Of a stretch of DNA of 64,000 nt, positions 45,871-56,237 are shown piece after piece. Location: contig NC_035791.1 in the NCBI RefSeq assembly GCF_001653235.2, forward strand, positions 682,001 to 746,000, given 5' to 3'. Within the stretch, counting starts at the first letter, position 1, and every line of letters begins with the position of its first letter. The notes beneath the pieces are model-generated. The model saw nothing but the letters and a program-made list of their open reading frames with translations, did no database searches and was not told the DNA's origin. The position numbers and the translations under genes are program-made. The DNA comes from Pochonia chlamydosporia 170 (lineage: Eukaryota > Ascomycota > Sordariomycetes > Hypocreales > Clavicipitaceae).

Positions 45871-46643
45871 ATGGATGGCCCCATTGCTGATGCGCTCGGT
45901 GCGCACCCTTACTACCCCCTGGGCGTCAGTATCCCAACATACGTGGCCAACACCATGAACGCTGCGGTCTTGGTGTCCATTTTTGCTGCCGGCTGCGGCA
46001 TCATCTTTGTACCGACGTATCTTTTTGCCGTGAGAACCAGGCCCAGCATTTCCTTTGGCGAGGTGCTCATTGCGTTCTGGTGGGTGCTTTGTGGCTGTAT
46101 TCACCTCTTTTTCGAAGGCAAGTATCTTCCTCCAACTCACGGACTCCTATACATCTCACCTCAGCGCAAGTATTAACACGCTCAGGCTACTTCTCCTACA
46201 ATCATTTCGACATGGCCAGCAAGACTGACCTCTTCGGTCAACTCTGGAAGGAGTACTCTCTCTCTGATTCACGCTACATGACCCAAGACCCCTTTGTCGT
46301 CTGCATGGAGACGGTCACGGCGTTTCTTTGGGGACCATTGTCCTTTTTTATCGCCTATGCCACCATAACCAATCATTCGTGGAGACATCCAATGCAGCTG
46401 CTCGTCAGCATGGGCCAGATGTACGGCGATATTTTGTACTACGTCATTTGCTGGTACAATGAGATTGTGAACGGGATTGCGTACTCACGTCCTGAACGTT
46501 ATTACTACTGGGCTTACTTTGTACTCTGCAATGCTTTCTGGATTGCTATTCCTCTGGGTCTGATAGGCAATAGTGTCAAGGCAGTGGCCAAGGCATTTGA
46601 TCACGCCAAGGCCATGAATGGCTCAGTGAAGAAGCACCAGTAG
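45871..46643 (+). CDS. EBP-type sterol delta8-delta7 isomerase (EXPERA domain), 234 aa
   Basis: Exons 45871..46117 and 46186..46643. The intron has a GC donor (AAG|GCAAGT) and a CTCAG acceptor. No GT donor gives a frame, and the join restores the conserved FFEGYF. The protein has four to five membrane spans. Residues known to be essential in mammalian emopamil-binding protein are all present in matching places: His78 and Glu82 (IHLFFEG), Glu124 and Thr127 (CMETVTAFLWGP), Asn198 and Trp201 (CNAFWIAIP). The family moves the C8 double bond of sterols to C7 in the ER. Most fungi are thought to rely on the unrelated Erg2 for this step, so the role here may be redundant or for a different sterol. 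Confidence 0.88.
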
Positions 46644-46863
46644 GTGGAGGGGAATGGATGGCCGCGACTGCCTCTGGTGTTCGCTTCTATATAACTAGGC
46701 TACATAGTTGGAAACATTTCAAATTACTCACATCATGAACTGACCATCTTGGAAGCACTGTTTTGTCAATGGAATACAATCAAACTTATTTCTCTGCATA
46801 GGTGGAGCGTTCCTATTTGCTGGCCATCCGGTTATTTTCTTCGATACGCTTTTTCATGGACGC

Positions 46864-47310
46864 CTATCGTCTGGCGCCGAGTAGCCATGCACCCTCATAG
46901 TCTGTGTCGACCGTGGTCATATCGATACTACGCATCAGCTCTGCCGCTCTTTTCGCAATACGTCGGCACTTCTCAGTATGGGCTTCATCCTCAGCAGCTT
47001 TCTCGAACCCTTCCCTCCAACGCCTCCAACTGGCCATCAACAGCGGCCCGCTGCGAAGATCCCCGAACTCTCCTTCGGGGAGCACGTCGTGATGCCACAA
47101 CACCCGCTTGAATAGAGCTTGGCCATACCAAAATATCCACTGAGCTGAGGCCATGATCATGTAACCAGGCACCAAGCCACCTTCCTATCCAGGTTCCCAG
47201 CGGCCGACGAACGTCGTGCCAAGGCACCAAACAGCCAATTTAGCACTATCTCTCCACAAGGAACTTGCACTTAGAAGAGCGCAAAAGGCATTGAAGTTTA
47301 CGAATCCCTT
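46864..47310 (-). pseudogene. DUF3632 gene fragment, decayed tandem copy
   Basis: On the minus strand the translation starting VNFNAFCALLSASSLWRD and continuing past an in-frame TAG (about 47189) to MASAQWIFWYGQALFKRV parallels the C-terminal half of the neighbouring intact gene (INFHSFCALLSAGSLWD, MAAAQWIFWYGQALYKQV). The N-terminal half is missing; only about 260 bp separate it from the neighbour's stop. It is therefore a 5'-truncated copy with one premature stop. The part after the stop (ATG at 47156 or 47150) is still open, so a short protein cannot be wholly excluded. Confidence 0.7.
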
Positions 47311-47567
47311 GGATCTCTAAGTGGAAACTATTCCGTCACACTCTGCCAGTTGATGATACAAAAAGAATTTATTGTTTTTGCCGCTAGTGGCGTACAGTCA
47401 GCGCCAGGCCGTCGTGTTTCTTGACTATAGAATTAGGCTCTTCAAGTGTCTCACAAGTAAAATGCTTAATCCATGGGGTCGGCACGTGTGACGTTTTCCT
47501 TGCATTTGGGGGAATTCTGAGAAGCAAAAGGTGGCAATCCCTCCATAGTAATCCACTGCTTCTCTCC

Positions 47568-48556
47568 CTAACGACTAAAGACCGTGTCCCTCTCAAGTTG
47601 TTCCATTATGCATGCCGCTTTCGACGCGAGAATCCTACACTCTTCGGGATACGTGCTCTCACGCGCAGCAGTCTGAAATCCCGTTCTCCAAAACTCCCAG
47701 CGAGACTTGTCCAGCACTCCCCTTGCCAACCCACTCGCCTTGTACCCCGGCCCGCATTGCCACATGCTGGCCGTTATTGGGTCATTGCCAAAGTCGGACC
47801 AAGTGACTTGCTTGTATAGAGCTTGTCCGTACCAAAAAATCCACTGAGCTGCTGCCATGACGAAGCCATAAGGTCTGCGGCGAGCTCCCTGGACCGAACC
47901 ACCATCGTCGTGGCGAGCACGGTCTTCAAAGGCAGCTCGCAGACACCTAATTGCAAAGCTGGGATTTGTATCCCACAGAGAACCCGCGCTCAGAAGGGCG
48001 CAAAAAGAATGAAAATTTATAAAGTACTCAGCGTGCTTGAACGTGTCAACTGATTGATATTCGTTATTAGTTTGATATCTGCGTGAAATCCTGCCTCGGA
48101 TGAATATAGAACATACATGGGATTTCATCTTGCACTAAGGCGCGCAATTTGGAAAGTCTTCTGGTTCGCTTCACAAACTTCTGCTGAAAATCAGTTGTTG
48201 CAACTCCATGGAGAGATCTTCGTCAAAGGTATGCTTCCACTTACGGTTCCGCCGAAGATCCAGCCAAAATTCTCCTTTGGCGAGCCGAGGATCTCAGCGA
48301 TTCGAACTAGTTTAAGCTGAGACACATGATTATAGGGGATTTGGGTTGCTATCTGGACCAGTAGTTCCGCTAGTTTGTCGTGTTCCGCGTCGCCAGCCTT
48401 CCGCATATGGTGGATGATCTCCTCTGCGACATCATGGGGCCTTTCTTTCGCGGTGGGTTGCAAGTAATTGGTTAGAAGATCGAAAACCAGGCGTTTGTCA
48501 AACTTCTTTTTCTTGGGTCTCTCTGGTGGGTCGAAACGGAACGTCAAAGAACTCAT
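47568..48556 (-). CDS. DUF3632 family protein (292 aa)
   Basis: Exons 48245..48556 and 47568..48134. The GTAAGT...CCTTAG intron of 110 nt keeps phase 0 and joins FGWIFGGT to CKMKSHVCSIF. The N-terminal half is helical (MSSLTFRFDPPERPKKKKFD, then DVAEEIIHHMRKAGDAEHDK). The C-terminal half has NFHSFCALLSAGSLWD, FAIRCLRAAFED and FVMAAAQWIFWYGQALYKQV, the pattern of the fungal DUF3632 family. No activity is known for this family; members are often multicopy and variable, and many sit near allorecognition or accessory loci. A decayed second copy lies directly downstream. Other splice choices near 48190 gave frame breaks, so the intron is inferred from frame. Confidence 0.65.
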
Positions 48557-48907
48557 GGTGAGTATGGAGTGCGGGAGAGGTGGCAATGTGGACGTCTGGT
48601 TGAGAATGTACTTGATGAATTTGATATCAGTCGTACAGAGCGAGAGTCACGATACTAATGTATCCATACACACATAGTATATCTACGAATGCTCTACAAT
48701 GATACTTGCCGCTGATAAACTCTCATTGAGTTTTGTCGGGCTGAGACAGTGGCACGATTGGCCAACGTGACAAAGGGGTTCGTCTAACAATGACAGACAC
48801 AGGCAAATAGAGCCGATGCAGCAAAGAAGTCGCAGAATTCGTTTCTGATTTCTTACATCTTGAGACAACTTTTTTGTTTGTGACTACAATCGACCCAAAC
48901 ACTTATC
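48557..48907. other. Short intergenic region
   Basis: About 350 bases between the DUF3632 start and the aldo-keto reductase stop, the promoter and 3' region respectively. No gene. Confidence 0.45.
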
Positions 48908-50068
48908 TTAACTCTGCCTTGCAGGATCCAAAACAACGGTGTTCTTTGTGACGGCATCAATCTCAGCCATAACCTCGTCCGTCAAAAGATCCAAGACTTT
49001 CAAAGCACCCACATTCTCCTCAATCTGCTCCGGCCGACTCGCACCCGTAATAACGCTGCTCACATTCGGATTCTTCAAACACCACGCCACAGCAAGTTGG
49101 CTCTGTGTGACGCCTAGCTTGTCCGCAATGGGCTTCAGCTGACGAACTTGCTCAATCTCTTCTTTCCAGCTATCCGATCCCATGCGCTCTCTCATGAAAT
49201 CCGCAAAGGAGTCCTTACTGGCGCCGAATCGAGAATTTGGCGGGGGCTTGCCGTCAATGGCGTCGTTGTACTTCCCTGACAGGAGGCCCATTTTGATGGG
49301 ACTAAAAGTTGTGAGGCCGAGGCCGCAGCGTGAGTAGAGGCGTTGGAATTCGCCCTCTACTTTTTCGCGGGCCAGGATATTGTACTGAGGTTGTTCGACA
49401 ATGGGTGCAATCATGCGGAGATCGCGGGCGATGCCCACCTGTAGTGATTTAGTAGGTGAATTTTGGAAATGCGTAGTTTTAATCACTTACTGCTTCTGCA
49501 ATCTCATCGGCGCTCCATTCAGATGTTCCCCAGTATAGAGCCATGCCTTGGTCAATAACGTGGTTGAATGCGCGGACGGTTTCCTCCATGGGTGTCAACC
49601 GATCCGGGCGATGGGCGTAGACTACATCCACGTATTTCAAGCCCATTCTTTCAAGACTTGCCTCTAGTCCTTCGATAATGTGTTTTCTTGAAAGGCCATG
49701 GTTGTTGACTAGAATTTCACCATTTACAGCACCCCAGTTGATTTCTGTATGAGCGTCAGTAGCCATTCAAGACAGTTCGTAAAACCAAACTCACTCGTCG
49801 TGATAACTAAATCACTCCGCTTCCACCCAAAATGCTTAATCGCCCTCCCCATCACCTTTTCCGACTCGCCGGCCGTATAATTCTCAGCCGTATCAAAGAA
49901 GTTCACACCCAGGTCATATGCCTTCTTCATACACGCAAAAGTTGCCTCGTCGGCTGCGTAACCGCCGTAGGTCATCCAGCCACCGAGTCCAATTGCAGAG
50001 ACGTGCAGACCGGAGCGGCCAAGGCGGCGGTACTGCATGCCGGTGTTTCTGGGTTCAGGCCACGCCAT
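48908..50068 (-). CDS. Aldo-keto reductase, voltage-gated K+ channel beta-subunit-like (352 aa)
   Basis: Exons 49795..50068, 49491..49744 and 48908..49438, all GT-AG and in phase. The start [20 protein letters not shown] leads into the AKR core. The usual catalytic set is present: Asp59 and Tyr64 ([14 protein letters not shown]), Lys92 formed across the first intron (ITTK|INWG), and His136 (VVYAHRPD). The C-terminal NADPH-binding part has [17 protein letters not shown], then [21 protein letters not shown] and QIEENVGAL. The best match by memory is the Kv-beta-like AKR subgroup found in many fungi. It should be a cytosolic NADPH-dependent reductase of aldehydes or ketones. The true substrate is unknown. 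Confidence 0.93.
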
Positions 50069-51160
50069 GGTTGGGATGCTGGTCTTTAGTTTTGGTGACT
50101 GATGGATTGTTCTGACGAATGGAGTGTTAGAGAGAAAGAAGGTCCTTGGTGAAGCTCGGTATGGAATTCCCGTTGGAGCGTTTTATTGATGGGCTGGGGA
50201 TGGATTTCATTGGGGCTTTTGGCCCGCGGAGAAATTTTCGGGCGTTTTGATGGTCTCCGATGTGTGTCATTCGGTGAGGCGGCTTACCTTGGCGCGGAGA
50301 TGGTTGGGGTAATTTGGTGAGTTCCTGTTGGTGGATTCAACTGCCAAAATCCGTAGTTTTTGGTCAAGTAATTAATAATAAAAGACGCAAATGGGGGCAT
50401 TGAGGAGATATAGATTAGCTTGGTGGGTTGTGGTTCTTCGGGGTGAGCAATTACCGGCAAATGGACCGCTGTCTGCCGGCGATCCATTTGCCGGAGCTGT
50501 CAATAGCATCAAATGATTAGCTAAAGATGTACTACGCAGACTTGATTCGGCTGTTGGCATTGGTGTAGTTGTTAGTGTTGTTGTAGGCAGAGTCTATTCA
50601 CGTCTCTTGCGTCTTGTATACTCCGGTATGACCTTGGTGCATTATTGGGCGCACTCTGCTAATAATTTTGAGAAAATATGATTGCAGCAGTTGAATATTG
50701 GTACCTCGTCTGAATCAAGAATGAGACGGTCTAGTCGTGTGATGACATGCAAGAAGTAAAGATGGATTGCCAACACCTTCTTTTCATTGCGGTAACATCC
50801 CCAAATCCTGCCTTTGCATCTAGATTCCTGCAATTTATACGAAGAAGCCTGACATGGGGCCTAGGAAGCGACCGACGGCAAAGGACCTTTTGGCAGATCC
50901 GTGGCTAGCATAGTAGCTGGAGGCATCTTTGACTTGTCACTGCACAACGCTCAGGATTGTACGACACAAAAAGAGGCTCAGAGGGGTGGTTCAAATGTGC
51001 GCGTTGAACAGCAACCAGACGGACTCCGTGGACGACCAGATGAAAAGATCGGGTTTAAATTCACTTCATATGTACGAACTAAAATATATACCTCCCTCAC
51101 ATTGAAATAGTGTCTCCACCTCAAGTGATTGTCAGGGACCAAATGAAATTCAATGCTCCA
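50069..51160. other. Intergenic region between subtilisin and aldo-keto reductase genes
   Basis: About 1.1 kb. It holds the aldo-keto reductase promoter and the subtilisin 3' region. No gene seen; the plus-strand ORF at 51110-51694 is a shadow of the protease gene. Confidence 0.45.
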
Positions 51161-52432
51161 TTAACCAGAGGGATTGCCGTTAAAGGCAATCAAGTTGACA
51201 GTATTGGGGGACTGGTTGGTAATGGCACCGCGCGTAGCACCCTGAGCAATGGTAGCACACAGAGAAGGAGACGCCTTAACACCATCACGAGACGCAATGT
51301 AGGCCGCAAGCCCAGCAATATGAGGAGTCGCCATAGAAGTACCAGTGTAATAAGCCGTGCGGTTATTGGGGAGTGTAGAAAGAACCTGAACAGCCGGACC
51401 GACGATATCAACCAAAGGACCGTAGTTGGAGTCGGCGTAGCGTCTATCAGACGAGTCGCTACCACCCACAGTGCAGGCTTTGGAAGCAGAACCCGGAGAG
51501 TGTCTGGCCGTGTCGTCGTTGTTGTTGCCAGCCGCAAGTGCCATGAAATAGCCTTTGCTAACCATGTTGTTGGCAGCATCGTTGAGGGCTTGACTAAAAC
51601 CGCCCCCCAAGCTACCACTGATGACAACGCCATTGGGACAGTTTCGGTTGGGGCTGTCTTTGGTGATGAAGTCCCAAGCGGCAATGAGATCTGAGTACTG
51701 GAAGCGGTCTTGGGCACTGAGGACCTTGACGCCGTAGATTTGGACTTTCTTGGCGACTCCGTATGTCTTGGAGCCAATGGTACCGGCGCAGTGGGTGCCG
51801 TGGCCGAGGTCATCTATGTTAGATCCTTGAATAAAGCTCTTGACCTGGTGGGCACGACCCTCGAATTCCTGAGCCGCATTGTTAGGAACACAGTAGAGAG
51901 TGGGTGAGAGATAGTCATACTGGGTGGTTCTCGTCGACTCCGCTGTCGGTGACATAGGCACAAACACCTTGACCAGCAGATGAATCATAGACGTATTCGT
52001 TGTTGCCTTTCTGGCGGTGGGAGATGCGTGAAAGACCCCAGGTAGAGCCACTTTGGGTAACGTAACCCGTGCTGGATCCTGCGCCGTCTTGCTCGATATA
52101 ATCCACCTGTTAAAGTGTAAGTGTATTGGTTGCAAAACCGGCAAAAGGGCACTGACATCCGGCAAGAACCTCAAAAGGTCAACAGTATTCTTGTCCAGCT
52201 TGGCTGAGAAACCTTGGAAAATGTGCTCAAACTTGTGGGTTGGTTCTCCAGCTACATTCTTCAAAGCATTCTGGATGGTAGACATGATGCTGCCTTCCTT
52301 GAATTTGACAATGTACTTGTCGGCCATGTGAGCAGGAACATCACGAGTGTATAGAGGCGCAGGCTCTGACCGCTTAGCAGCCGGGCTTGCAGCCACAAGG
52401 GGTAGAAGACTCAAGAGTGTTGAAACACGCAT
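51161..52432 (-). CDS. Secreted subtilisin-like serine protease, proteinase K type (389 aa)
   Basis: Exons 52157..52432, 51921..52106 and 51868..51161 (minus). The unspliced frame happens to stay open across both introns, but the intron translations break the family alignment, and the splice sites (GTCAGT, GTATGA) restore DVDYIEQDG and HPEFEGR. It has a signal peptide (MRVSTLLSLLPLVAAS), an inhibitor-I9 propeptide (YIVKFKEGSIMSTIQN...) to about residue 105, and an S8A catalytic domain. The triad is Asp146 in VTDSGVDENHP, His177 in GHGTHCAG and Ser332 in GTSMATPHIAGL. The oxyanion Asn sits in ALAAGNNND. Relatives are extracellular proteases used for protein scavenging and, in insect- or nematode-attacking Hypocreales, for cuticle breakdown. 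The Asp motif reads DSG where DTG is more common. Confidence 0.95.
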   Translation of the reverse strand: MRVSTLLSLLPLVAASPAAKRSEPAPLYTRDVPAHMADKYIVKFKEGSIMSTIQNALKNVAGEPTHKFEHIFQGFSAKLDKNTVDLLRFLPDVSALLPVLQPIHLHFNRWIISSKTAQDPARVTLPKVALPGVFHASPTARKATTNTSMIHLLVKVFVPMSPTAESTRTTQYDYLSPTLYCVPNNAAQEFEGRAHQVKSFIQGSNIDDLGHGTHCAGTIGSKTYGVAKKVQIYGVKVLSAQDRFQYSDLIAAWDFITKDSPNRNCPNGVVISGSLGGGFSQALNDAANNMVSKGYFMALAAGNNNDDTARHSPGSASKACTVGGSDSSDRRYADSNYGPLVDIVGPAVQVLSTLPNNRTAYYTGTSMATPHIAGLAAYIASRDGVKASPSLCATIAQGATRGAITNQSPNTVNLIAFNGNPSG

Positions 52433-53239
52433 CTTGACTGAAGCTTGTAATTAAAAAAAATGAAAATCCTATACTAGAATTCCAAACTGCTACAATCCTA
52501 CAAGGAACGGCAATCTATTTGTACACGAGGAGACGTATTATGGCTAACGTGAGCTCATCCTGCAATTTTACGAATCCTACACTCCGTTGCCAACGAAATC
52601 GCTGGGCCTAGATTCTCACCTTCCCAAAACAGCATCGTCAACGAGATAGTGCCCGCAAAGGTAGTTCGAGGATGAAACTAATCTGGAGTAAGCAAGTATG
52701 AAACCAATCCTTCTAGTAATCAAAACTGCGCGGACAAGTATCTCCAGCCCAGCCGGCCACTTCAGTAAGGTCATGACATACTTGATTCCTGGTTTGGAGT
52801 TTGCGCCTGCCGAATACAAATAAACCCGAGTCGAGATTTAAACTACAGAATAAGACTATACACAAAATCGGCACTCGGTTTTCCAATTAGTCAAGTTTGC
52901 ACTATCGGAAGCTAACCATCTCCGCGGAACTCCACAGACCTTGCGGCCGTGTTTCGGAGCTAAAAGGGCAAGTAATGAACGAATCGCATCTCTGCCTTGT
53001 CGGTCGCAATTCAACTTGCGGCACCCAGCAACCTCTTTGTCCTCGGTCCTCGTGCTTCCAACCCTGTTCGGCTTATCACAAAGAGAACCCCAAACCCATG
53101 CAGCGCTTTGATAACTGCCGATTTACGTAACTAAGAGTTCCCCGCGAACTGCCCCTTGTGGAGGAGGCGCTTGTTTTCAACCTCCCAGACTAGGTTACTG
53201 TTAAAGTTTAGTCGCGACTTGCCAGTTGCCGCATGTAGT

Positions 53240-53749
53240 TTACTGGTGAGCTGGCCCCTGAATGGGTATTTTAGCTGCCGTTTTAACTGGTGCCAAAATA
53301 GGTCCGAAAAGATAATTATATAAGTTATCTTTTGGTGTCCTTGGCAGTGGTTTTAGTAGATGCGTCTTGTCCACTGGTGGACGTTGGATCCGGAACGTGC
53401 GGGTTGATACTTGAGTGTCCAGTGACAATTCAGTTGAGTTCACGCTTCTGAACTGGGAGCTAGTTCCTTTACTTCCGAGGCTAGGTGCCAGTGGTATTTG
53501 CCTACATACTTTGTAGTTGGCGCTGTGGCTGAGGAGTCGGATCCATGCCTTTGACATTGAACGCTTCAAGAATAAAAGAATTAGTGTACGCTTGAGTCTG
53601 TGATATAGTTCAGTGTTAATTAGCTTGAAGTACGCGTTGTACCAAAAACAGGACGGACTGTTAGGTTTCAGCTGGGAACAAAAGAGCTTACAATAATGTT
53701 GGCGCATCAGCCAACAGTCAAAGCGTACTTGTGGACAGAACACTTTCAC
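53240..53749 (-). other. Possible degenerate transposase C-terminal fragment
   Basis: A 169-codon ORF with TLILLFLKRSMSKAWIRL, a Ser/Thr-rich part and RIQRPPVDKTHLLKPLPRTP. After its stop the same strand continues with a translation resembling LVWEVENKRLLHKGQF. Pro/Ser-rich tails followed by an ENKRL-type coiled coil are seen at the C-termini of fungal pogo-like DDE transposases, but there is no DDE core, no inverted repeat and no clear match. Low-confidence relic only. Confidence 0.2.
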
Positions 53750-54306
53750 AAACCGGATCGCTAGGTTTTCCAGCTGAACTCGCTCGAAATTTAAAGTATC
53801 GGTTACACAAATGAATCTAGCATTGCAAGATGGCTCTTCAAACGCAGTACGTCCTGTGCCAGCTACCGACCTCCTTGCTCATCAGTTCCAACCGCCTTGT
53901 GAAATGACAATGAGAAAGCGCAAAGAGATAACGCGAGCCGGTCCATGCCGAATAGTTCATCCAAGTGTGAACACTTGCTTAACCCTCAGCAGCGCTTCAG
54001 CCATGGTATTTGAGTCTCCCGCTTTGGCAATGTGCATCACAGCCAGGCGAACAAGTTTGTAGGCGGCAAAAGACTTTTGACTCTGGTAGTACAACAAATG
54101 CATTCACGTTGTCTAATACTCAGGCAGTCTAAGCCAAAGAGGCAAAGAGTCAAGCATGACGGTTGTGTATATCGCGGCGAACAAGCGCACCACAACAGGC
54201 TTGACAGCTGATAGCAAGGTGAACATTCTGGTTGAAGAGCCATGTTAGTTACACCATGGCACAAAAGATTATTCCTTCGGCTATTACGAAAAAATGTCAT
54301 TTGCCC

Positions 54307-54314
54307 ATAAATAG
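54307..54314 (+). promoter_or_regulatory. TATA-like element
   Basis: ATAAATAG lies about 110 bases upstream of the ATG at 54417, a plausible core promoter position. A CT/CAA-rich leader lies between the two. Confidence 0.45.
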
Positions 54315-54416
54315 AGGCTCAATTTCTCAGTCTCCATTCGAATCATTATCTCTTCCCAACGCATTGATTACGACAATTCTCTTCCAAACAAATCAACATC
54401 ATTCCGAATCATCAAC

Positions 54417-55688
54417 ATGAACTGCAATTTCAGTTTTCAATATTCCGATGGACATTTCAACAACCATGAAGACTTCATCAGATATCCTCACATGATGCAT
54501 CAAGATGCTGTCGACTCACAGTATCCGCCTTTCGACTCTGGTGGTGAAGCATCTGGTCCATACTATCTGGATCGACCTCAGCCCGCCCCGAGACCTGATT
54601 CTAGGCTGAGCACCTGCTTCGGCCAATACGCGCAGCACGAGTATCAGGGTGACCATGACTTCAATTCCCGGTCCCATAAGACCCTTAACAGGATTCCTTT
54701 TGGACATGGGCGGTGTACCCGTAGGGGCGTCGCGGGTGAGATGAGGGATAGACGGAATTCTCACGCTGATGTCCGCATGAGCATATTTGAGGAGGAGTCA
54801 ACCTTCGATACGGACATGAAATCTCATGCTGATGAGACAGAGATGCACAGGTCACCTCCCCCAGAAGACGGACTGGCCTTGATCCCTCCACAGCACAGAG
54901 AAGGCTGTGACAACAAATGGAGACTAAATATGGCGGGTATGGCTGGCCAACTCCTAACAAAGCAGGTACCTCCGAACTTTGCCATTCAGTACATGCAAAA
55001 CTTGCTACGCGAGCAAGCGGAGGCCAGGCGTGGGTCGACAAACAATACAGCCGATCCTCACGTCACCGAAACAAGGTTCAACAGTATCAACCCAGTACGG
55101 TCAAGTGGGCACATCCGCATTGAGATATCAGGAGCAGTTCCTGAAATGTCACTGAGTCCCGAGTCACCAACCTTTATTGGTGTATCCGATTATGAGCAGG
55201 GCTCGAGCCAGACTCCACGAATGGAAAGTTTCAGCATGAATGACGGCCCGGGTTGTCAGCCCTTCATTCCTTCGCCGTTGCGGAAAGCGATAGAGACTTT
55301 CGAAGAGCGCCAAAGGAGACCATACCACGCGCAAGGTCCCTCGGCAGGGGCACCTGTTCCACATCGTACAACATCGATAGAGATCAAACCTAGCGTTACA
55401 TACATCGAAGACCATCGAAATGTGTCACGATCTGCGCGCGGTACGGCTGACGAGGATGTGTTCATGTCTGGAGCCCTGCCGTGCGATGACGCCGGGCGAT
55501 GTAATCACGGCAGTCGCAAGAAGAATCACTCCCGAGTTAGATTTGCCTCAACGGAACCAATGCCGGGGGATGAGCCATCACAACAGCCCCGTCAAAAGGC
55601 TCGACGGTCTGTCAAGATATCAACACCTGCGGCTGCATGCAATCATGGATATCGTACGAGACAGAGTCTGGGACGACATGGCAACTAG
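54417..55688 (+). CDS. Hypothetical protein, polar and probably disordered (423 aa)
   Basis: Single exon from an ATG with a TATA-like box and a CT/CAA-rich leader (MNCNFSFQYSDGHFNNHEDF). The composition is polar, rich in Ser, Arg, Pro, His and Asp, with no signal peptide or membrane span. One compact segment near residues 165-200 (WRLNMAGMAGQLLTKQVPPN, FAIQYMQNLLREQAE) looks helical. The tail is basic (SRKKNHSRVRFAS, RQKARRSVKIST), perhaps a nuclear signal. No family recognised. The length without a stop and the ordinary codon use support a real gene. It could be a lineage-specific regulator or scaffold. Confidence 0.6.
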   Translation: MNCNFSFQYSDGHFNNHEDFIRYPHMMHQDAVDSQYPPFDSGGEASGPYYLDRPQPAPRPDSRLSTCFGQYAQHEYQGDHDFNSRSHKTLNRIPFGHGRCTRRGVAGEMRDRRNSHADVRMSIFEEESTFDTDMKSHADETEMHRSPPPEDGLALIPPQHREGCDNKWRLNMAGMAGQLLTKQVPPNFAIQYMQNLLREQAEARRGSTNNTADPHVTETRFNSINPVRSSGHIRIEISGAVPEMSLSPESPTFIGVSDYEQGSSQTPRMESFSMNDGPGCQPFIPSPLRKAIETFEERQRRPYHAQGPSAGAPVPHRTTSIEIKPSVTYIEDHRNVSRSARGTADEDVFMSGALPCDDAGRCNHGSRKKNHSRVRFASTEPMPGDEPSQQPRQKARRSVKISTPAAACNHGYRTRQSLGRHGN

Positions 55689-56237
55689 AGACATGGAGAG
55701 GGAGGAAACGGGGACAGAAACACATTGCCTGGTACAATTGTTTGATGAATTAAGTGTTTTATGTGTTTAGCTTGAGGGGACATTCTTTCTGTTGAATATT
55801 TGGTTCGTTTGTTAGACGCTGGATGTTTGGCTGCGTTTGCTGAGCCTGTAAATAGTTAAACTTATTGTTGTCTCTTTGACTGCTCAATATGAAGTTACGT
55901 TTTTAAGTTTTAATTAACTTCCTCAGAGGGTTATTAGTCATCTGATACATCGGGGTTGAACGTGACGAAGTCGCCTGAAAATTTGCATATCAAGGTATCC
56001 TGATTGGCGGGATAGAGACTGTCCGCAGAGGGGAGTCAAACATACTTGACTTGCAAGAAGCTCTCCGTCCCGCATAGTGCAGCAAATTATAAAAGATATG
56101 CTGTTTTATTCATGTAGACATATGCATTTGGCTCAAGGCTGCGATACACAACACACATCCAACGCTCTAAGCTTTACAATATAAGTACAATCATCAGACC
56201 ATCCAAACACACAATATTTCGTTGCCATCATATTCTC
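55689..56237. other. Convergent intergenic region
   Basis: About 550 A/T-rich bases between convergent stops; no gene seen. Confidence 0.5.

Larger units (their letters stand above)
52433..54416. other. 2 kb intergenic region with possible transposon remnant
   Basis: It separates divergent starts at 52432 and 54417. Apart from the odd ORF at 53240-53749 (separate entry) nothing is recognised. A TATA-like ATAAATAG lies just before the plus-strand gene. Confidence 0.4.

Noticed and set aside
48181..48200. Acceptor after TTTTCAG in the DUF3632 gene
   Set aside because: Leads to a frame that stops or mismatches the conserved C-terminal half; the CCTTAG acceptor at 48135 keeps the frame.
51110..51694. 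194-codon plus-strand ORF
   Set aside because: Antisense of the subtilisin catalytic domain.
51161..52432. Unspliced 423-codon subtilisin
   Set aside because: Open by chance through two introns; the intron-derived residues interrupt the propeptide and the Asp region, and splicing restores the family alignment.
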